From Bacteroidales bacterium (GTDB lineage: Bacteria > Bacteroidota > Bacteroidia > Bacteroidales > UBA932): a DNA stretch of 58,539 nucleotides. The stretch is from positions 1 through 58,539 of the forward strand of contig JAGCCX010000041.1 in assembly GCA_017651465.1 (NCBI GenBank), given 5' to 3'. Numbering within the stretch: the first letter of the stretch is position 1; every line of letters begins with the position of its first letter. Of this stretch, positions 17,200 through 26,363 are shown one piece after another. Below the pieces are notes generated by a model that saw only the letters and a program-made list of their open reading frames with translations, had not been told where the DNA came from and searched no databases. A program made the translations under genes and the position numbers.

Positions 17200-17826
17200 T
17201 TAAAAAGATTTCCAAATTTGTTCGAAAAATCTTTTCAGCTCTTCCTCGTCCCTTATTATCTTACGCAACTCTTCCAGACGGGCGGCATTGGACGATTCGG
17301 GAATCCATAGCTTCAGATATCCTCCATCACCGTATTTTTCTTTCAGGTGCTCCAGGGTGCGCTGCCAGTGCCCTTCCTTGTCAAGGTCCGGGTAATGGTC
17401 AAGCCCGTACTGGATGGTGCGACGTATGATAGTCAGAGGCTCTATCAGCCTGTCCGCCTCGGCCACGATGCACCCGTAGATACTGCGCGGGGCAGTTGCC
17501 GACGAGGCCCTGTGGTCTTCGGCCGCCCGTGCCGCAGATTCCAGCCCTTCCGCTCCCAGCAGGGCCTTCAGAGTGGCGTCGGAGCGAATGATTCGGCCCG
17601 ATTCCAGATGGTGAGTCTTGCGGTCGACGGCAAGTCCCAGGTCGTGACAAGCGGCTGCAGCATATACTATATTGATATCGACATCATAGAACGACGAAAG
17701 TTCGAGCGCCCGTTCAATTACTGCGCGGGCGTGGTCTTCGCGATGGGCGGAGTCGAATGATGCATAGCGGGGGATGATCACCCGCTCTACGTATGCTACA
17801 AGTGCCGGATTGATGTCGTTGGTCAT
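17200..17826 (-). CDS. HD-domain phosphohydrolase
   Basis: A 208-residue cytosolic protein with HD-superfamily metal motifs: His in AHREDHARAVI (near 30), the HD pair in AACHDLGL near 62, later His in THHLESGRII and EDHRASS. Such proteins hydrolyse nucleotides or other phosphorylated small molecules; the exact substrate is unknown. ATG at 17826 overlaps the umuC stop as ATGA, so translation is coupled to the umuDC operon; an upstream start at 17856 would lie inside umuC and is less likely. Nucleotide-pool cleaning alongside error-prone synthesis is a plausible but unproven link. Confidence 0.8.
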   Translation of the reverse strand: MTNDINPALVAYVERVIIPRYASFDSAHREDHARAVIERALELSSFYDVDINIVYAAAACHDLGLAVDRKTHHLESGRIIRSDATLKALLGAEGLESAARAAEDHRASSATAPRSIYGCIVAEADRLIEPLTIIRRTIQYGLDHYPDLDKEGHWQRTLEHLKEKYGDGGYLKLWIPESSNAARLEELRKIIRDEEELKRFFEQIWKSF

Positions 17827-19088
17827 TTTACACTCACTTTTGGTATGTCTCTCCATAGAGTCGTATAGTGGGGCGACTGGTGCTCGCGCGACATTTTGAT
17901 GCGTCCGTCGCCCTGCACCCCGAACAGTATTGCCCCGCGTCCGAAATTGCGGTTGATGGCATCTATGCTCTCCGAGAGTTTTTCTTCTTTGGCCTCGGCT
18001 TTCTCGTCGGAGAACAGCGACTTGACATAGTCACACTCCTGTACGAGCCTGGTGATCACGACTCCGGCCTTCTTGTAGCCAAAACCGGCACGGAAGAGCT
18101 CACGAGTGGCTTTTACCGCTGCCGAAACTATGATACGGTGCTCGCTTGTGGCGTCGGCAAATACTTTCACGCTGGAGCTGAATGTCTGCGGCGCGTTCTC
18201 CTTGAATCGGTTGGTGAACGCAAATACCGCCATCTCGAGCGCCAGCGAGTGCTGTTCGCGGAGCTTTCGTACTACCCCCTCGGCAAAGTTAGCCACCTGC
18301 TCGCAAAGCAGGGGAGCATCGCTGATCTCTTTGGTAAAGCTGCGCGATACGCATATGCTCTGCCGGGGTTCGATCATATCTTCGAACTCGATGCTGGGAG
18401 TGCCTCTCAACTCGTTCCAGGTGCGCCATCCAGGCAGCGCGAACAAATTCCGCACGGCGGTCTCGGGCAGGCGGGTGTATTCCCACGCCGTCTTGATGTT
18501 CATCCCGGCAAGCTTGGCGGCGGAGCGCCTTCCGATACCCCAGACGTCACTGACGGGGAAGCGGCGCAGGACTTTTTCGATGTCCTCCGGGCGGTGCATA
18601 AAGCATCCTCCCCGCAACTTGGGATACTGCTTGCATAATTTGGATGCTATCTTGGCCAGGGTTTTTGTGGGAGCGATGCCTACCGACACCGGAATGGCGG
18701 TCATTTGCCGGCAACGCCGTGAAATCTCTTTTGCGAGGGCGTCGAAGTCGTCGATGCGCATTCCGCGAAAGTCCAGGAAGGCCTCGTCGATGGAATACTG
18801 CTCAACCGAAGGGGCGAAGCCGCGAAGTACCTCCTGCACCCTTGCCGACATATCTCCGTAGAGAGCAAAATTGGAACTGAAAACCGCCACGTCGTTCTTT
18901 TCGACGATGTCGCGTATCTTGAAATACGGGGCTCCCATCTTGATACCGAGTGCCTTGGCTTCGTTTGAGCGTGCAACCGCGCAGCCGTCATTGTTGCTGA
19001 GCACTATGACGGGCCGTCCGTTAAGGTCGGGGCGGAACACTCTCTCGCAGGAAGCGAAGAAGTTGTTGCAGTCGGCCAGGGCGAACAT
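17823..19088 (-). CDS. umuC: DNA polymerase V catalytic subunit UmuC
   Basis: A 421-residue Y-family translesion polymerase. The first catalytic carboxylate is in ALADCNNFFASCERVF (Asp6) and the second in VEQYSIDEAFLDF (near 95-107), with the steric-gate region preceding. Fingers and palm motifs VLSNNDGCAVARSNEAKALGI (29-49) are those of UmuC. The DNA-binding helix-hairpin-helix is near 190 (VSDVWGIGRRSAAKLAGM), and a little-finger domain and C-terminal tail follow. It starts 3 bases after umuD and ends overlapping the HD gene, an operon for mutagenic lesion bypass. Confidence 0.93.
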   Translation of the reverse strand: MFALADCNNFFASCERVFRPDLNGRPVIVLSNNDGCAVARSNEAKALGIKMGAPYFKIRDIVEKNDVAVFSSNFALYGDMSARVQEVLRGFAPSVEQYSIDEAFLDFRGMRIDDFDALAKEISRRCRQMTAIPVSVGIAPTKTLAKIASKLCKQYPKLRGGCFMHRPEDIEKVLRRFPVSDVWGIGRRSAAKLAGMNIKTAWEYTRLPETAVRNLFALPGWRTWNELRGTPSIEFEDMIEPRQSICVSRSFTKEISDAPLLCEQVANFAEGVVRKLREQHSLALEMAVFAFTNRFKENAPQTFSSSVKVFADATSEHRIIVSAAVKATRELFRAGFGYKKAGVVITRLVQECDYVKSLFSDEKAEAKEEKLSESIDAINRNFGRGAILFGVQGDGRIKMSREHQSPHYTTLWRDIPKVSVK

Positions 19089-19091
19089 CGG

Positions 19092-19511
19092 TCAAGCTTT
19101 TTTAATGACCCAGGTCACCACACCCCAGATGAGGAAATCGTCGTCGGGACCGACCGGGATGGGCTTATAAGTGCTGTTCCGTTCATTACAGGGCAGCAGG
19201 AGGGCTCCGCGGGAGGATATCTGCACCCTCTTGACCGTGTATTCTCCGTCAATGAAACACACCGCCTTGCATCCGTCGTAGGGCTCTACAGCCCTGTCGA
19301 CGATAATGATATCACCCTCGTCCATATCGGCATCCACCATCGACACTCCGTCGATACGGAAAAAGAATGTGGATGCGTTGTGCTTGACCAGAAGCTTGAT
19401 GAGGTCAAGTTTCTCCCTCACTTCTTCGGCAGGCGAAGGAAAGCCCGCCTTGACACCTCCCAGCATAAGCGACTCGAGCGAGTCGTTGTCTTCTATTTTG
19501 TACGGATTCAT
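19092..19511 (-). CDS. umuD: UmuD-like S24 autoprotease
   Basis: A 139-residue LexA/UmuD-type serine protease; self-cleavage gives the UmuD' form that joins UmuC in polymerase V. The cleavage site is VKAGFPSPAEE with scission expected between Ala22 and Gly23. Nucleophile Ser57 lies in RIDGVSMVDADM (Val replaces the usual Asp or Glu before SM), and general-base Lys94 in YTVKRV. Length and spacing match E. coli UmuD. Upstream on the minus strand, TATCTTAG (19538-19531) is a weak -7 box 19 bases before the ATG. No convincing LexA box was seen. Confidence 0.92.
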   Translation of the reverse strand: MNPYKIEDNDSLESLMLGGVKAGFPSPAEEVREKLDLIKLLVKHNASTFFFRIDGVSMVDADMDEGDIIIVDRAVEPYDGCKAVCFIDGEYTVKRVQISSRGALLLPCNERNSTYKPIPVGPDDDFLIWGVVTWVIKKA

Positions 19512-19570
19512 TCAGCTATGTTTTGAACTGCTAAGATACAATTTTTTGGACCTAATTCCGCAAAAATCCT

Positions 19571-19578
19571 TATCTTGC
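19571..19578 (+). promoter_or_regulatory. Probable -7 box for the GNAT gene
   Basis: TATCTTGC, 13 bases before the ATG at 19592, resembles the TAnnTTTG box; it is divergent from umuD. Confidence 0.4.
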
Positions 19579-19591
19579 ACAAAAAAGCAGT

Positions 19592-20122
19592 ATGGACGGA
19601 GCGGGCCGCACAATATGTATCCGAAAAGCGGGGATGGAAGATCTTCCGCTCATCCATAATATGGCCGAAGTGGTGTTCCGCCATACATATCGTGACATTC
19701 TCTCGGGGGAGCAGATGGAGTATATGATGGACTGGATGTATTCGCTGCCCAACCTCGAACGCCAGCTAAAGGAAGGGCACTCCTACTACGTCGCCGACAT
19801 CGACGGGGAGCCGGCCGGATATGTTTCGATCCAGAGCCCTGAGACCCCGGGAGGCTCGCCGCTGGTGTTCCATCTTCAAAAGATCTACGTGATGCCCGGA
19901 ATGCAAGGGCAAGGGCTTGGGCTGCTGCTTCTGGAGAAGGCCAAAGAGCACGTCAGGAGCCTTACCGGGGGCGCTCCCTGCCGGATAGAACTTAACGTGA
20001 ACCGGGGCAACAAGGCCGTAGGCTTTTACGAGAGAATGGGGTTCAGGATACTCCGCCAGGGGGATTTCCCTATAGGCGGGGGTTTTTATATGAACGATTA
20101 TATAATGGGGCTCGATATCTGA
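19592..20122 (+). CDS. GNAT family N-acetyltransferase
   Basis: A 176-residue single-domain acetyltransferase. Acetyl-CoA binding motif A is LQKIYVMPGMQGQGLGLLLLEKA (about 100-122) with the Q-G-x-G turn; motif B follows with RIELNVNRGNKAVGFYERMGF (about 132-153), resembling enzymes of the RimI/PaiA type. The acceptor is unknown. It is followed after 1 base by a WYL regulator, so the two form an operon. Confidence 0.85.
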   Translation: MDGAGRTICIRKAGMEDLPLIHNMAEVVFRHTYRDILSGEQMEYMMDWMYSLPNLERQLKEGHSYYVADIDGEPAGYVSIQSPETPGGSPLVFHLQKIYVMPGMQGQGLGLLLLEKAKEHVRSLTGGAPCRIELNVNRGNKAVGFYERMGFRILRQGDFPIGGGFYMNDYIMGLDI

Positions 20123-20123
20123 A

Positions 20124-21026
20124 ATGGACCAGCCGAAACTCGAAAGGATGTTGCGCCTGATGAAGTATCTCTCGGGCAATGTCAATTACACCATAGCCGA
20201 ACTGGGACGCAAGATGGATATGTCGCCCCGGACTGTATATCGCTATCTGGATACATTTAAAAGTGCCGGCTTTTCGGTGACCAAGCTCTACGGCGACGTG
20301 TACAAGCTTGCCGCTATGCCCCGCGAAACAATCGAAATCGACAAGTTGATATACTTTTCCGAAGAGGAGGCATACCTTGTGAATTCCCTTATAGATCAGC
20401 TTGTTCCAACCAATAGCCTCAAGTCTAACTTGAAGCAGAAACTCTCGGCTATCTACCGTTCGACAAACATTGCCGACTACGTAGCGGACAGGAGCAACGC
20501 CGCCCACGTGGAGGCCCTCGGCCGGGCGGCCCAGGACAAACTTAAGGCGCGTCTGAAGAATTATGAATCGGGTAATTCCCATACCATCAGGGACCGCCTC
20601 ATCGAGCCCTTCGCCTTTACAGCCGACTATGCCGACGTATGGGCTTTCGACCTGGAGGACGGGCGCAACAAAACTTTCAAGATTTCGCGCATCGGCGGGG
20701 AAGTAGAGGTGCTAGACGAGCCTTGGGCTAACGAGGGAAGCCACCGGCGCAGCGGTATGGACATATTCCGCACCACAGGCGACGAGCCTGTGCATATCGT
20801 GCTCCGGATGAGCCTGCTTGCAAAGAACCTGCTGGAAGAAGAATATCCTATGGCGTCCAAATATATAAGCAAAGGACCCGGCTGCTGGATACTGGAGACC
20901 GATATCTACCAGATGCGCGGCGTGGCCCGCTTCGTTGCCGGGCTGATGGGCGAGATAAGCATCCTGGAGGGAGAGCCGCTTAAGGACTATATGAAAGAAT
21001 ACGGACAAAAATACTTTTGCAAATGA
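20124..21026 (+). CDS. YafY-type transcriptional regulator with WYL domain
   Basis: A 300-residue regulator. The N-terminal winged helix is at about 1-70 (NYTIAELGRKMDMSPRTVYRYLDTFKSAGF), and the WYL ligand-sensing part at about 155-240 (IEPFAFTADYADVWAFDLEDG, with W-A-F replacing W-Y-L). A WCX-like C-terminal extension follows. Such proteins respond to nucleic acids or nucleotides and control stress or defence genes. It begins 1 base after the GNAT stop and its own stop overlaps the next start as ATGA. Confidence 0.85.
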   Translation: MDQPKLERMLRLMKYLSGNVNYTIAELGRKMDMSPRTVYRYLDTFKSAGFSVTKLYGDVYKLAAMPRETIEIDKLIYFSEEEAYLVNSLIDQLVPTNSLKSNLKQKLSAIYRSTNIADYVADRSNAAHVEALGRAAQDKLKARLKNYESGNSHTIRDRLIEPFAFTADYADVWAFDLEDGRNKTFKISRIGGEVEVLDEPWANEGSHRRSGMDIFRTTGDEPVHIVLRMSLLAKNLLEEEYPMASKYISKGPGCWILETDIYQMRGVARFVAGLMGEISILEGEPLKDYMKEYGQKYFCK

Positions 21027-22246
21027 AAAGGCTCTTGATTATAACGGCCCTGGCCGGGCTTCTGGCGGCCTGCACAAGTCCTCAGCAGCCTCGTTCCCTC
21101 GAGTACGTAACACCCTCCCAGGCGGGTCTTGACTCCTCGAGGCTCTCGATGGTCGATACTGCCATACTTAACGCGATAGGGCGTAAAACCATCCCGGGAG
21201 CTGTGATATCGGTTGTGCGCGGCGACAAGATAGCATACCTCAAAACTTACGGTAACAGCCAGGTAGTCCCCGACACCGTGCAGATGACAACCGGCACTAT
21301 ATTCGACCTCGCTTCGGTATCAAAATGCGTCGGCACCACCCTGAGTTTTATGCAATTGGTGGAAGATAAACTCGTAGGTCTGGAAGACGATGTGCGGGAC
21401 TATATCCCCGGATTCCTTCCTTTCAGGGACACTCTGATCGACGAGGACGTGCGCATTACCGTCCGCGACCTGCTCACCCACTCGTCCAGCCTCGACCCGT
21501 ACGTGAATGTAGAGAGACTTTCCAGGCGCTACGGCGAGCCTTGTCCGGACTCGCTGATGCGGTATATATCCACAGAAGTGAACCGCAATTTCAAGCCCGG
21601 CACCGACTTTATGTACAGCTGCCTTAATTTTGTGACCCTCCAGAATATTCTCGAAAAAGTCACCGGCGAGCGCCTGTGCGACTATGCCCAGAGGGAAGTT
21701 TTCGACGCCCTGGGTCTGGAACATACTTGTTATCTGCCCGATGTCAAGCGTCCCGATTTGATGGACCTTATAGCCCCCACTACGGTGCAGCCGGATGGAA
21801 AGCCTCTCAAGGGTGTAGTCCACGACCCCCTGGCGCGCAGGCTCAACGGCGGCAATTCGGGCAATGCCGGAGTGTTCTCCAACGCCGAAGACCTGTCGGT
21901 GATCGCAGCTGCCGTGATGGGCGGGGGAGAGGTCAATGGAAGGCGTATCCTGGAGAGCGAAACCGTAAAGCTGATGTGTACCGTGCCTTACAAGAACGAC
22001 CCGCGTATCGGCAGGGCGCTCGGCTGGGATATGTACAGCCCGCATTCAAGCTGCAAGGGCACGCTCACAAGCCAGCGCAGGACTCTCTGCCATACCGGCT
22101 ATACCGGGCCGTCGATGGTAATCGACCTTGAAAACCAGCTTGCCATCATACTCCTGACACACCGCTGCCACCCCTACGATACAGGTTCCCTGAAGGAACT
22201 GCGTGCAGAGGTGGCAGATATAGTGGCGGGTGCCGTTATTCGTTGA
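21023..22246 (+). CDS. Beta-lactamase-fold serine hydrolase lipoprotein
   Basis: A 407-residue exported serine hydrolase of the class C beta-lactamase/esterase family. The lipobox is GLLAACTSPQQP. Nucleophile Ser lies in FDLASVSKCVGTT (S-x-x-K, near 93-105), the Tyr motif in MYSCLNFVTLQ (Y-S-C-L-N, near 196), and CHTGYTGPSM near 354 matches the third motif (HTG). These proteins are usually peptidases or esterases rather than antibiotic resistance enzymes. ATG at 21023 overlaps the regulator stop; a TTG at 21017 is an unlikely alternative. Its end overlaps the convergent MscS gene by 11 bases. Confidence 0.87.
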   Translation: MKRLLIITALAGLLAACTSPQQPRSLEYVTPSQAGLDSSRLSMVDTAILNAIGRKTIPGAVISVVRGDKIAYLKTYGNSQVVPDTVQMTTGTIFDLASVSKCVGTTLSFMQLVEDKLVGLEDDVRDYIPGFLPFRDTLIDEDVRITVRDLLTHSSSLDPYVNVERLSRRYGEPCPDSLMRYISTEVNRNFKPGTDFMYSCLNFVTLQNILEKVTGERLCDYAQREVFDALGLEHTCYLPDVKRPDLMDLIAPTTVQPDGKPLKGVVHDPLARRLNGGNSGNAGVFSNAEDLSVIAAAVMGGGEVNGRRILESETVKLMCTVPYKNDPRIGRALGWDMYSPHSSCKGTLTSQRRTLCHTGYTGPSMVIDLENQLAIILLTHRCHPYDTGSLKELRAEVADIVAGAVIR

Positions 22247-24839
22247 TAACGTGTATGTCCCGCTGAGGGAACGGAATGCTGATGCCGGCGTTGGTAAGCG
22301 CTTCGTAAATGACTTCCTTGGCTTTATCTACATAGGCGATGCGCTCGGCCACAAGTATGAACTGCTTGACGGCCACGTTGATGCTGCTCTCGTCGAAGGC
22401 GTCGAAGGTAACGTAGATTCCCTTCTTGGGATCCACTATTTCGCGCCCGTAGGAGTCTTTGGTACGCATTTGCTGCATAGCGTCCACGAGAACCTCCCTG
22501 ACCTTGTTCATATCGCTTCCGTAGCTCACTCCGACTACGATCTTGACGAATTCGTAGGAATTGTTATGGGTAAGGTTGCTGAAGTTCTTGTTGAACAGCG
22601 AGGCATTCAGGAACGACAGCACCGCACCTTCGATCGTTTCGATCTGGGTGCTTTGGTAGCTGATTGCGGTAACCCGTCCTCTCACGCCGTCGCACTCGAT
22701 CCAGTCGCCGACCCTCACGCGGCCCGACATCAACTGGATACCATACACGAAGTTGTTGATGATATCCTTGAGGGCGATACCGATACCGGCAGACAGACCA
22801 CCGGCGATTATGGTGAGCGATGTGGTAGGAATCTTGAGCATCACTATAATCACTATCACGTAGATGATCCAGGTTATGGCGCTGATGATGCTCTTGCCCA
22901 GAGAGAGGTTGATCTCGTTCTTGCGCACGGTCTTGCGGCCGTTCTTCTTCATAAAGGTGGCGTACCTTATGTTCTGGTAGATACCGTATAACGCGTAATT
23001 CAGATAGCGGAATACGAAGTACAGGACGCAGGCGACCACAATTATGCGGAACGAAATTCTCAGCACCACGGCACCCTCGGAGTTGGTGAGGTTGACGAAC
23101 GGGTGGGTATAGATAGTTTCGTACAGGTCGCTGAAATCGAATACGCCAAGTCCGAGCTTGATGCTGAACGGCACCGAAAGCAGCGCCAGGACGGGCAGGA
23201 CGACCATCCTTACCAGATCGTAGAACCAGGTGGCCCCGAAGAGCATACTGTCCCTTTCGGCAGGGCTGACAAAAGTCAGATGCTTTTTATACGCTTCGAT
23301 GCTGCGGGTAAGGTATTTTTCCCTGAACTGCTGGAGCAGGTGCGATACGGTAATGAGGGTAAGCACTGCCGACAGGAGGAAGAACCACCATATCATTATG
23401 AGCAGCGCTACGAAAATGTAGCCGGCCAAAGCAACTGCGAGCGCCACTCCGATGATGACGAGCGAGGCCCAGCCGGCCAGCCTGTCACTGGTATGCACCA
23501 GGTTGTGATGCCTCAGGCAGGCAATCAACTGCCAGATGAAGAACAGCAGGAGAACGGGAGGGAAGATGATGTTCATCATCGAGTTGGGCATAAACACTAT
23601 GCGCAGTCCGATGACGATGACCGCCATTACCATCGTAGGCATATAGAGAAGCAGGCCGTTCTTGAGCTGATTGGGCTTCAGGCGTATCAGGAGAGCTGCG
23701 AGGATGGCGGCGAGAAGCCAGAGATAGGTTCTCATTAATCCCGAGGCGGACTGAAGGAAGCCGGTGGCGTCTTTTTGCCAGAAAGTGAGGAGGCCGTTGA
23801 TCAAGATTCCGAACAGCAGTATGATGCAGAAGTACTGCTGCTTGGGAATGGCGTTCCGCAGGCCTTTGAAAATACGCAGGCACACAAAGAATATGAGCGC
23901 CGCTATCAGCGTGGTTACCAGCAGGATAGCAAACTGGATGAGCAGGAAATAAACAAGGAAGGGCCCCTTCCAGATGCTCTGGATGCTGCCTTCGTCGCGG
24001 GTGTATTTCTCGCGGAAGTCCTGTACGGCCCTGTTCCAGTAGCGTCCCAGTCCGGGCAGGATACGGTTGTAGGGCGTCTGACCCTGGACGAATATGCGGT
24101 TCTGCAGGATCTTGTAGCGCTGCTGCGCGTAGTCGTACGACTCCTTGAGACGCAGGAAGGTGTGCTGGTAATGAGTGCTGTCCCGGATGATCTGCTTCTT
24201 GCTCGCGGCGCACATCTTGAGCATTTCCGACGCGTAGAAGATACAGGAATCACGGTCGGCACATTCCTCCTCGTTGAGGAAGAAAGGACGCTCGGTGCGG
24301 AGCGAATCGGGAATCCTGGGGACGCGGAACCCCGGCAGGGAAGCGTTCGAGGGCCTGCGGAAAGTGTAGCGGTCCAGGCTGTCGTTGTGGTAGGCCAGGC
24401 TGTCGGGAACGCTGTCGATATGGTCGATTTCCGGAGGAAGGCGGCGCAGCGATTCGATAAGGCGCGCGTACCGGTCGATGTCCCAGTCGAGGCGGGTGAC
24501 AATCTGGTCGTAGGGGAGACGCTTGGAGGTGAACTCATCGTACTCGTGCGACACGGAGCCCAGGGCATAGGTAAGGTCGAAGGTGAAATCCTGCTTTTGG
24601 GAGTACAATATGAGCGAGAGCTCGTTGCACTTCTTCATTGTGGATATCATCTGGCGCCGCTGACTGCGATACTGCTCCGAAAGCATTTTCTCGGCCGCCA
24701 CCCTCTTTTTGTAGTCGCGGTTGAGCTCGGAGCGCAAGGTATGTATGGTCTGGCCCAGATCCCTCTCGTTGAACACCGCGAGTGCGGGACCGGCAATCAG
24801 CAGCGCAGCTGCCAGGATAATTAAGTGTTTGCGTTTCAT
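22236..24839 (-). CDS. Large mechanosensitive ion channel, MscS family
   Basis: An 867-residue inner-membrane channel that opens on hypo-osmotic tension. A signal peptide comes first, then a helical periplasmic part (about 25-280). Next are about ten membrane spans (from FLVYFLLIQFAILLVTTLIAAL near 290 on), ending in the pore helix TSLTIIAGGLSAGIGIALKDIINNF (near 665-690) and the beta domain RVRVGDWIECDGVRGRVTAI. The long extra-domain form is like MscK/MscM. ATG at 24839 overlaps the preceding stop by one base (TAATG); a TTG 6 bases earlier is less likely. Confidence 0.9.
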   Translation of the reverse strand: MKRKHLIILAAALLIAGPALAVFNERDLGQTIHTLRSELNRDYKKRVAAEKMLSEQYRSQRRQMISTMKKCNELSLILYSQKQDFTFDLTYALGSVSHEYDEFTSKRLPYDQIVTRLDWDIDRYARLIESLRRLPPEIDHIDSVPDSLAYHNDSLDRYTFRRPSNASLPGFRVPRIPDSLRTERPFFLNEEECADRDSCIFYASEMLKMCAASKKQIIRDSTHYQHTFLRLKESYDYAQQRYKILQNRIFVQGQTPYNRILPGLGRYWNRAVQDFREKYTRDEGSIQSIWKGPFLVYFLLIQFAILLVTTLIAALIFFVCLRIFKGLRNAIPKQQYFCIILLFGILINGLLTFWQKDATGFLQSASGLMRTYLWLLAAILAALLIRLKPNQLKNGLLLYMPTMVMAVIVIGLRIVFMPNSMMNIIFPPVLLLFFIWQLIACLRHHNLVHTSDRLAGWASLVIIGVALAVALAGYIFVALLIMIWWFFLLSAVLTLITVSHLLQQFREKYLTRSIEAYKKHLTFVSPAERDSMLFGATWFYDLVRMVVLPVLALLSVPFSIKLGLGVFDFSDLYETIYTHPFVNLTNSEGAVVLRISFRIIVVACVLYFVFRYLNYALYGIYQNIRYATFMKKNGRKTVRKNEINLSLGKSIISAITWIIYVIVIIVMLKIPTTSLTIIAGGLSAGIGIALKDIINNFVYGIQLMSGRVRVGDWIECDGVRGRVTAISYQSTQIETIEGAVLSFLNASLFNKNFSNLTHNNSYEFVKIVVGVSYGSDMNKVREVLVDAMQQMRTKDSYGREIVDPKKGIYVTFDAFDESSINVAVKQFILVAERIAYVDKAKEVIYEALTNAGISIPFPQRDIHVINE

Positions 24840-26239
24840 TACCAATCTACTGATATAGAATAAGGGACTCCGTTAAGTACTCCGGTCTTCCCTGAATATA
24901 CAAAGCGCCGGCCCTTGCCCGTGGCCGGATTGATTATGGTCTCGGTGGCGGTGACTGTGGTGGCGCACCTGACGGTAACATACCAAAGCCCCTCGCTCAG
25001 GGGCGGAGTATCGATTTGCTGTATAGCTCCGCCTGTGCAGGAACTGTAGTCGGGGGAGTCCCAGGGGAAGGCGAAGCCGTCTTTCTTCAGGTACAGCTCT
25101 AGGTCATAGTCGCCCTCGCCCTCGAGCCTAAGCGTTACCGGAGTCTGGGGCGCGTTGAGGTAGAATACGAAATGGTGGCACTGCAGGTCGCCTATGCGGG
25201 TATATTCCGGGCGGTTGTCATCGGTGCCGTATTTCATCGGCACAAGGTCTCCTTTCCGGAGCACGCCTTTGACCTTGGCGCAGCCGCTGCCCTCGTAGCC
25301 GTAGCGGAACATAGACGCGGTGAGCTTGTGTATGTCGCCGTCAGGGGCGTCTTCGGGGTGAGAACCGGTAACGACCAGCCGCCCTGAGCGCGGGGATGCC
25401 TTGTAAGCCCACACGGCGGGCTGCATATAGAAAGACCGCGACGAAGAGTCCATCCCTTTCTGATGAAGGAAACGGGCGATTATTTCGGTGCCGGGAGGAG
25501 CGTTGTCAACATCCATATAGCCCCCTCCGTTGTGCCTCGCGCCTTTGATGACGGTGTTGATGGAAGGCCCGAAATAGGGGACGAAAGAGTCGGAAACCAT
25601 TTCGATGTCTATACTGGAATTGCCCACTCCGGTGGCGTTCATATTCCCGCCTTTCCATATATCAAAATAGTGTGACGAGCCTCCTCCGGCATACCTGCCG
25701 GCAAGATAGGCTCCGGCGCAGGATCCGACATAAGAACCCCCGTTGGTGTAGAAAATGTTCACCAGATGCCGGCCGTGGACCCCTATGGTTTTGCCGTGGG
25801 GGCCGGAGTGCCCGCCGAATACGTACATCATCCTGAAGCGGGGCTCTCCGTCGGGATACAGAAGCACTCCGTTGATGTCTTCGGGAGTGCCGGAGATGAT
25901 GTCGGTCTGCAACTGCTGGTCGGACTGGATATAGCCGTAATCTACGTCGTCAACCGTGGAGAGGAAATACTCGCAGGTTTTGATTCCTGCGGTGGCGATG
26001 GCGTAAGGAAGGCGTCCGTTGATTACAATGCCGTTCTCCTTGATGCCGGGGTTGAGTTCGCACCCTCCGTCAAGGAATAATTCCTTGTAATAGGCGGTGT
26101 TCGGGACATCCGTGGGGACCATAGCGAGAATCTCCGCCTCGTCCGGTTCGGGGAGGGTAGGGGGCTGCGGAGTCTCTGGCTCCTTGCTGCAGCCTGCCAG
26201 AAGCACCAGGAGGCTCATCAATACGGGCGCGCGTCTCAT
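24839..26239 (-). CDS. Exported amidotransferase-like lipoprotein (BPL_N type) with C-terminal pre-peptidase domain
   Basis: A 466-residue lipoprotein with lipobox VLLAGCSKEPE. Residues about 40-300 have a class I glutamine-amidotransferase-like fold as in biotin-protein-ligase N-terminal (BPL_N) proteins. The nucleophile elbow is GGSYVGSCAGAYLAGRYAG (Cys near 150), and the ARHNGGGYMDV region and TGSHPEDAP (His) lie where the rest of the triad is expected. Residues about 370-460 look like a PPC domain (LRLEGEGDYDLELYL, EGLWYVTVRC). Substrate unknown; a peptidase or amidase acting outside the cell is likely. The start was taken at MRRAPVLM because an upstream start would precede the promoter. 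Confidence 0.72.
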   Translation of the reverse strand: MRRAPVLMSLLVLLAGCSKEPETPQPPTLPEPDEAEILAMVPTDVPNTAYYKELFLDGGCELNPGIKENGIVINGRLPYAIATAGIKTCEYFLSTVDDVDYGYIQSDQQLQTDIISGTPEDINGVLLYPDGEPRFRMMYVFGGHSGPHGKTIGVHGRHLVNIFYTNGGSYVGSCAGAYLAGRYAGGGSSHYFDIWKGGNMNATGVGNSSIDIEMVSDSFVPYFGPSINTVIKGARHNGGGYMDVDNAPPGTEIIARFLHQKGMDSSSRSFYMQPAVWAYKASPRSGRLVVTGSHPEDAPDGDIHKLTASMFRYGYEGSGCAKVKGVLRKGDLVPMKYGTDDNRPEYTRIGDLQCHHFVFYLNAPQTPVTLRLEGEGDYDLELYLKKDGFAFPWDSPDYSSCTGGAIQQIDTPPLSEGLWYVTVRCATTVTATETIINPATGKGRRFVYSGKTGVLNGVPYSISVDW

Positions 26240-26246
26240 ATAAATG

Positions 26247-26275
26247 CAAATGTATGAAAAAACTTGAAATAACAA
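26247..26275 (-). promoter_or_regulatory. Promoter with the -7 box 7 bases from the ATG
   Basis: Minus strand: TTG (26275-26273), 18 bases, TACATTTG (26254-26247, perfect TAnnTTTG). The ATG at 26239 follows after 7 bases, so the message is likely leaderless or nearly so. The box fixes the start codon choice of the lipoprotein gene. Confidence 0.75.
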
Positions 26276-26315
26276 ACTGTTGAAAACTTGTGGAAAACAA
26301 TAGGGCCTTTTTGCT

Positions 26316-26323
26316 TACCTTTG
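26316..26323 (+). promoter_or_regulatory. -7 box of the nucleobase salvage operon
   Basis: TACCTTTG, perfect match; start codon of uraA 40 bases further, so a leader of about 35 bases is expected. No clear -33 box at standard spacing. Confidence 0.6.
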
Positions 26324-26363
26324 TATGCTGATGTAGAGAAGAGTCACCATCAAATCCAATATT

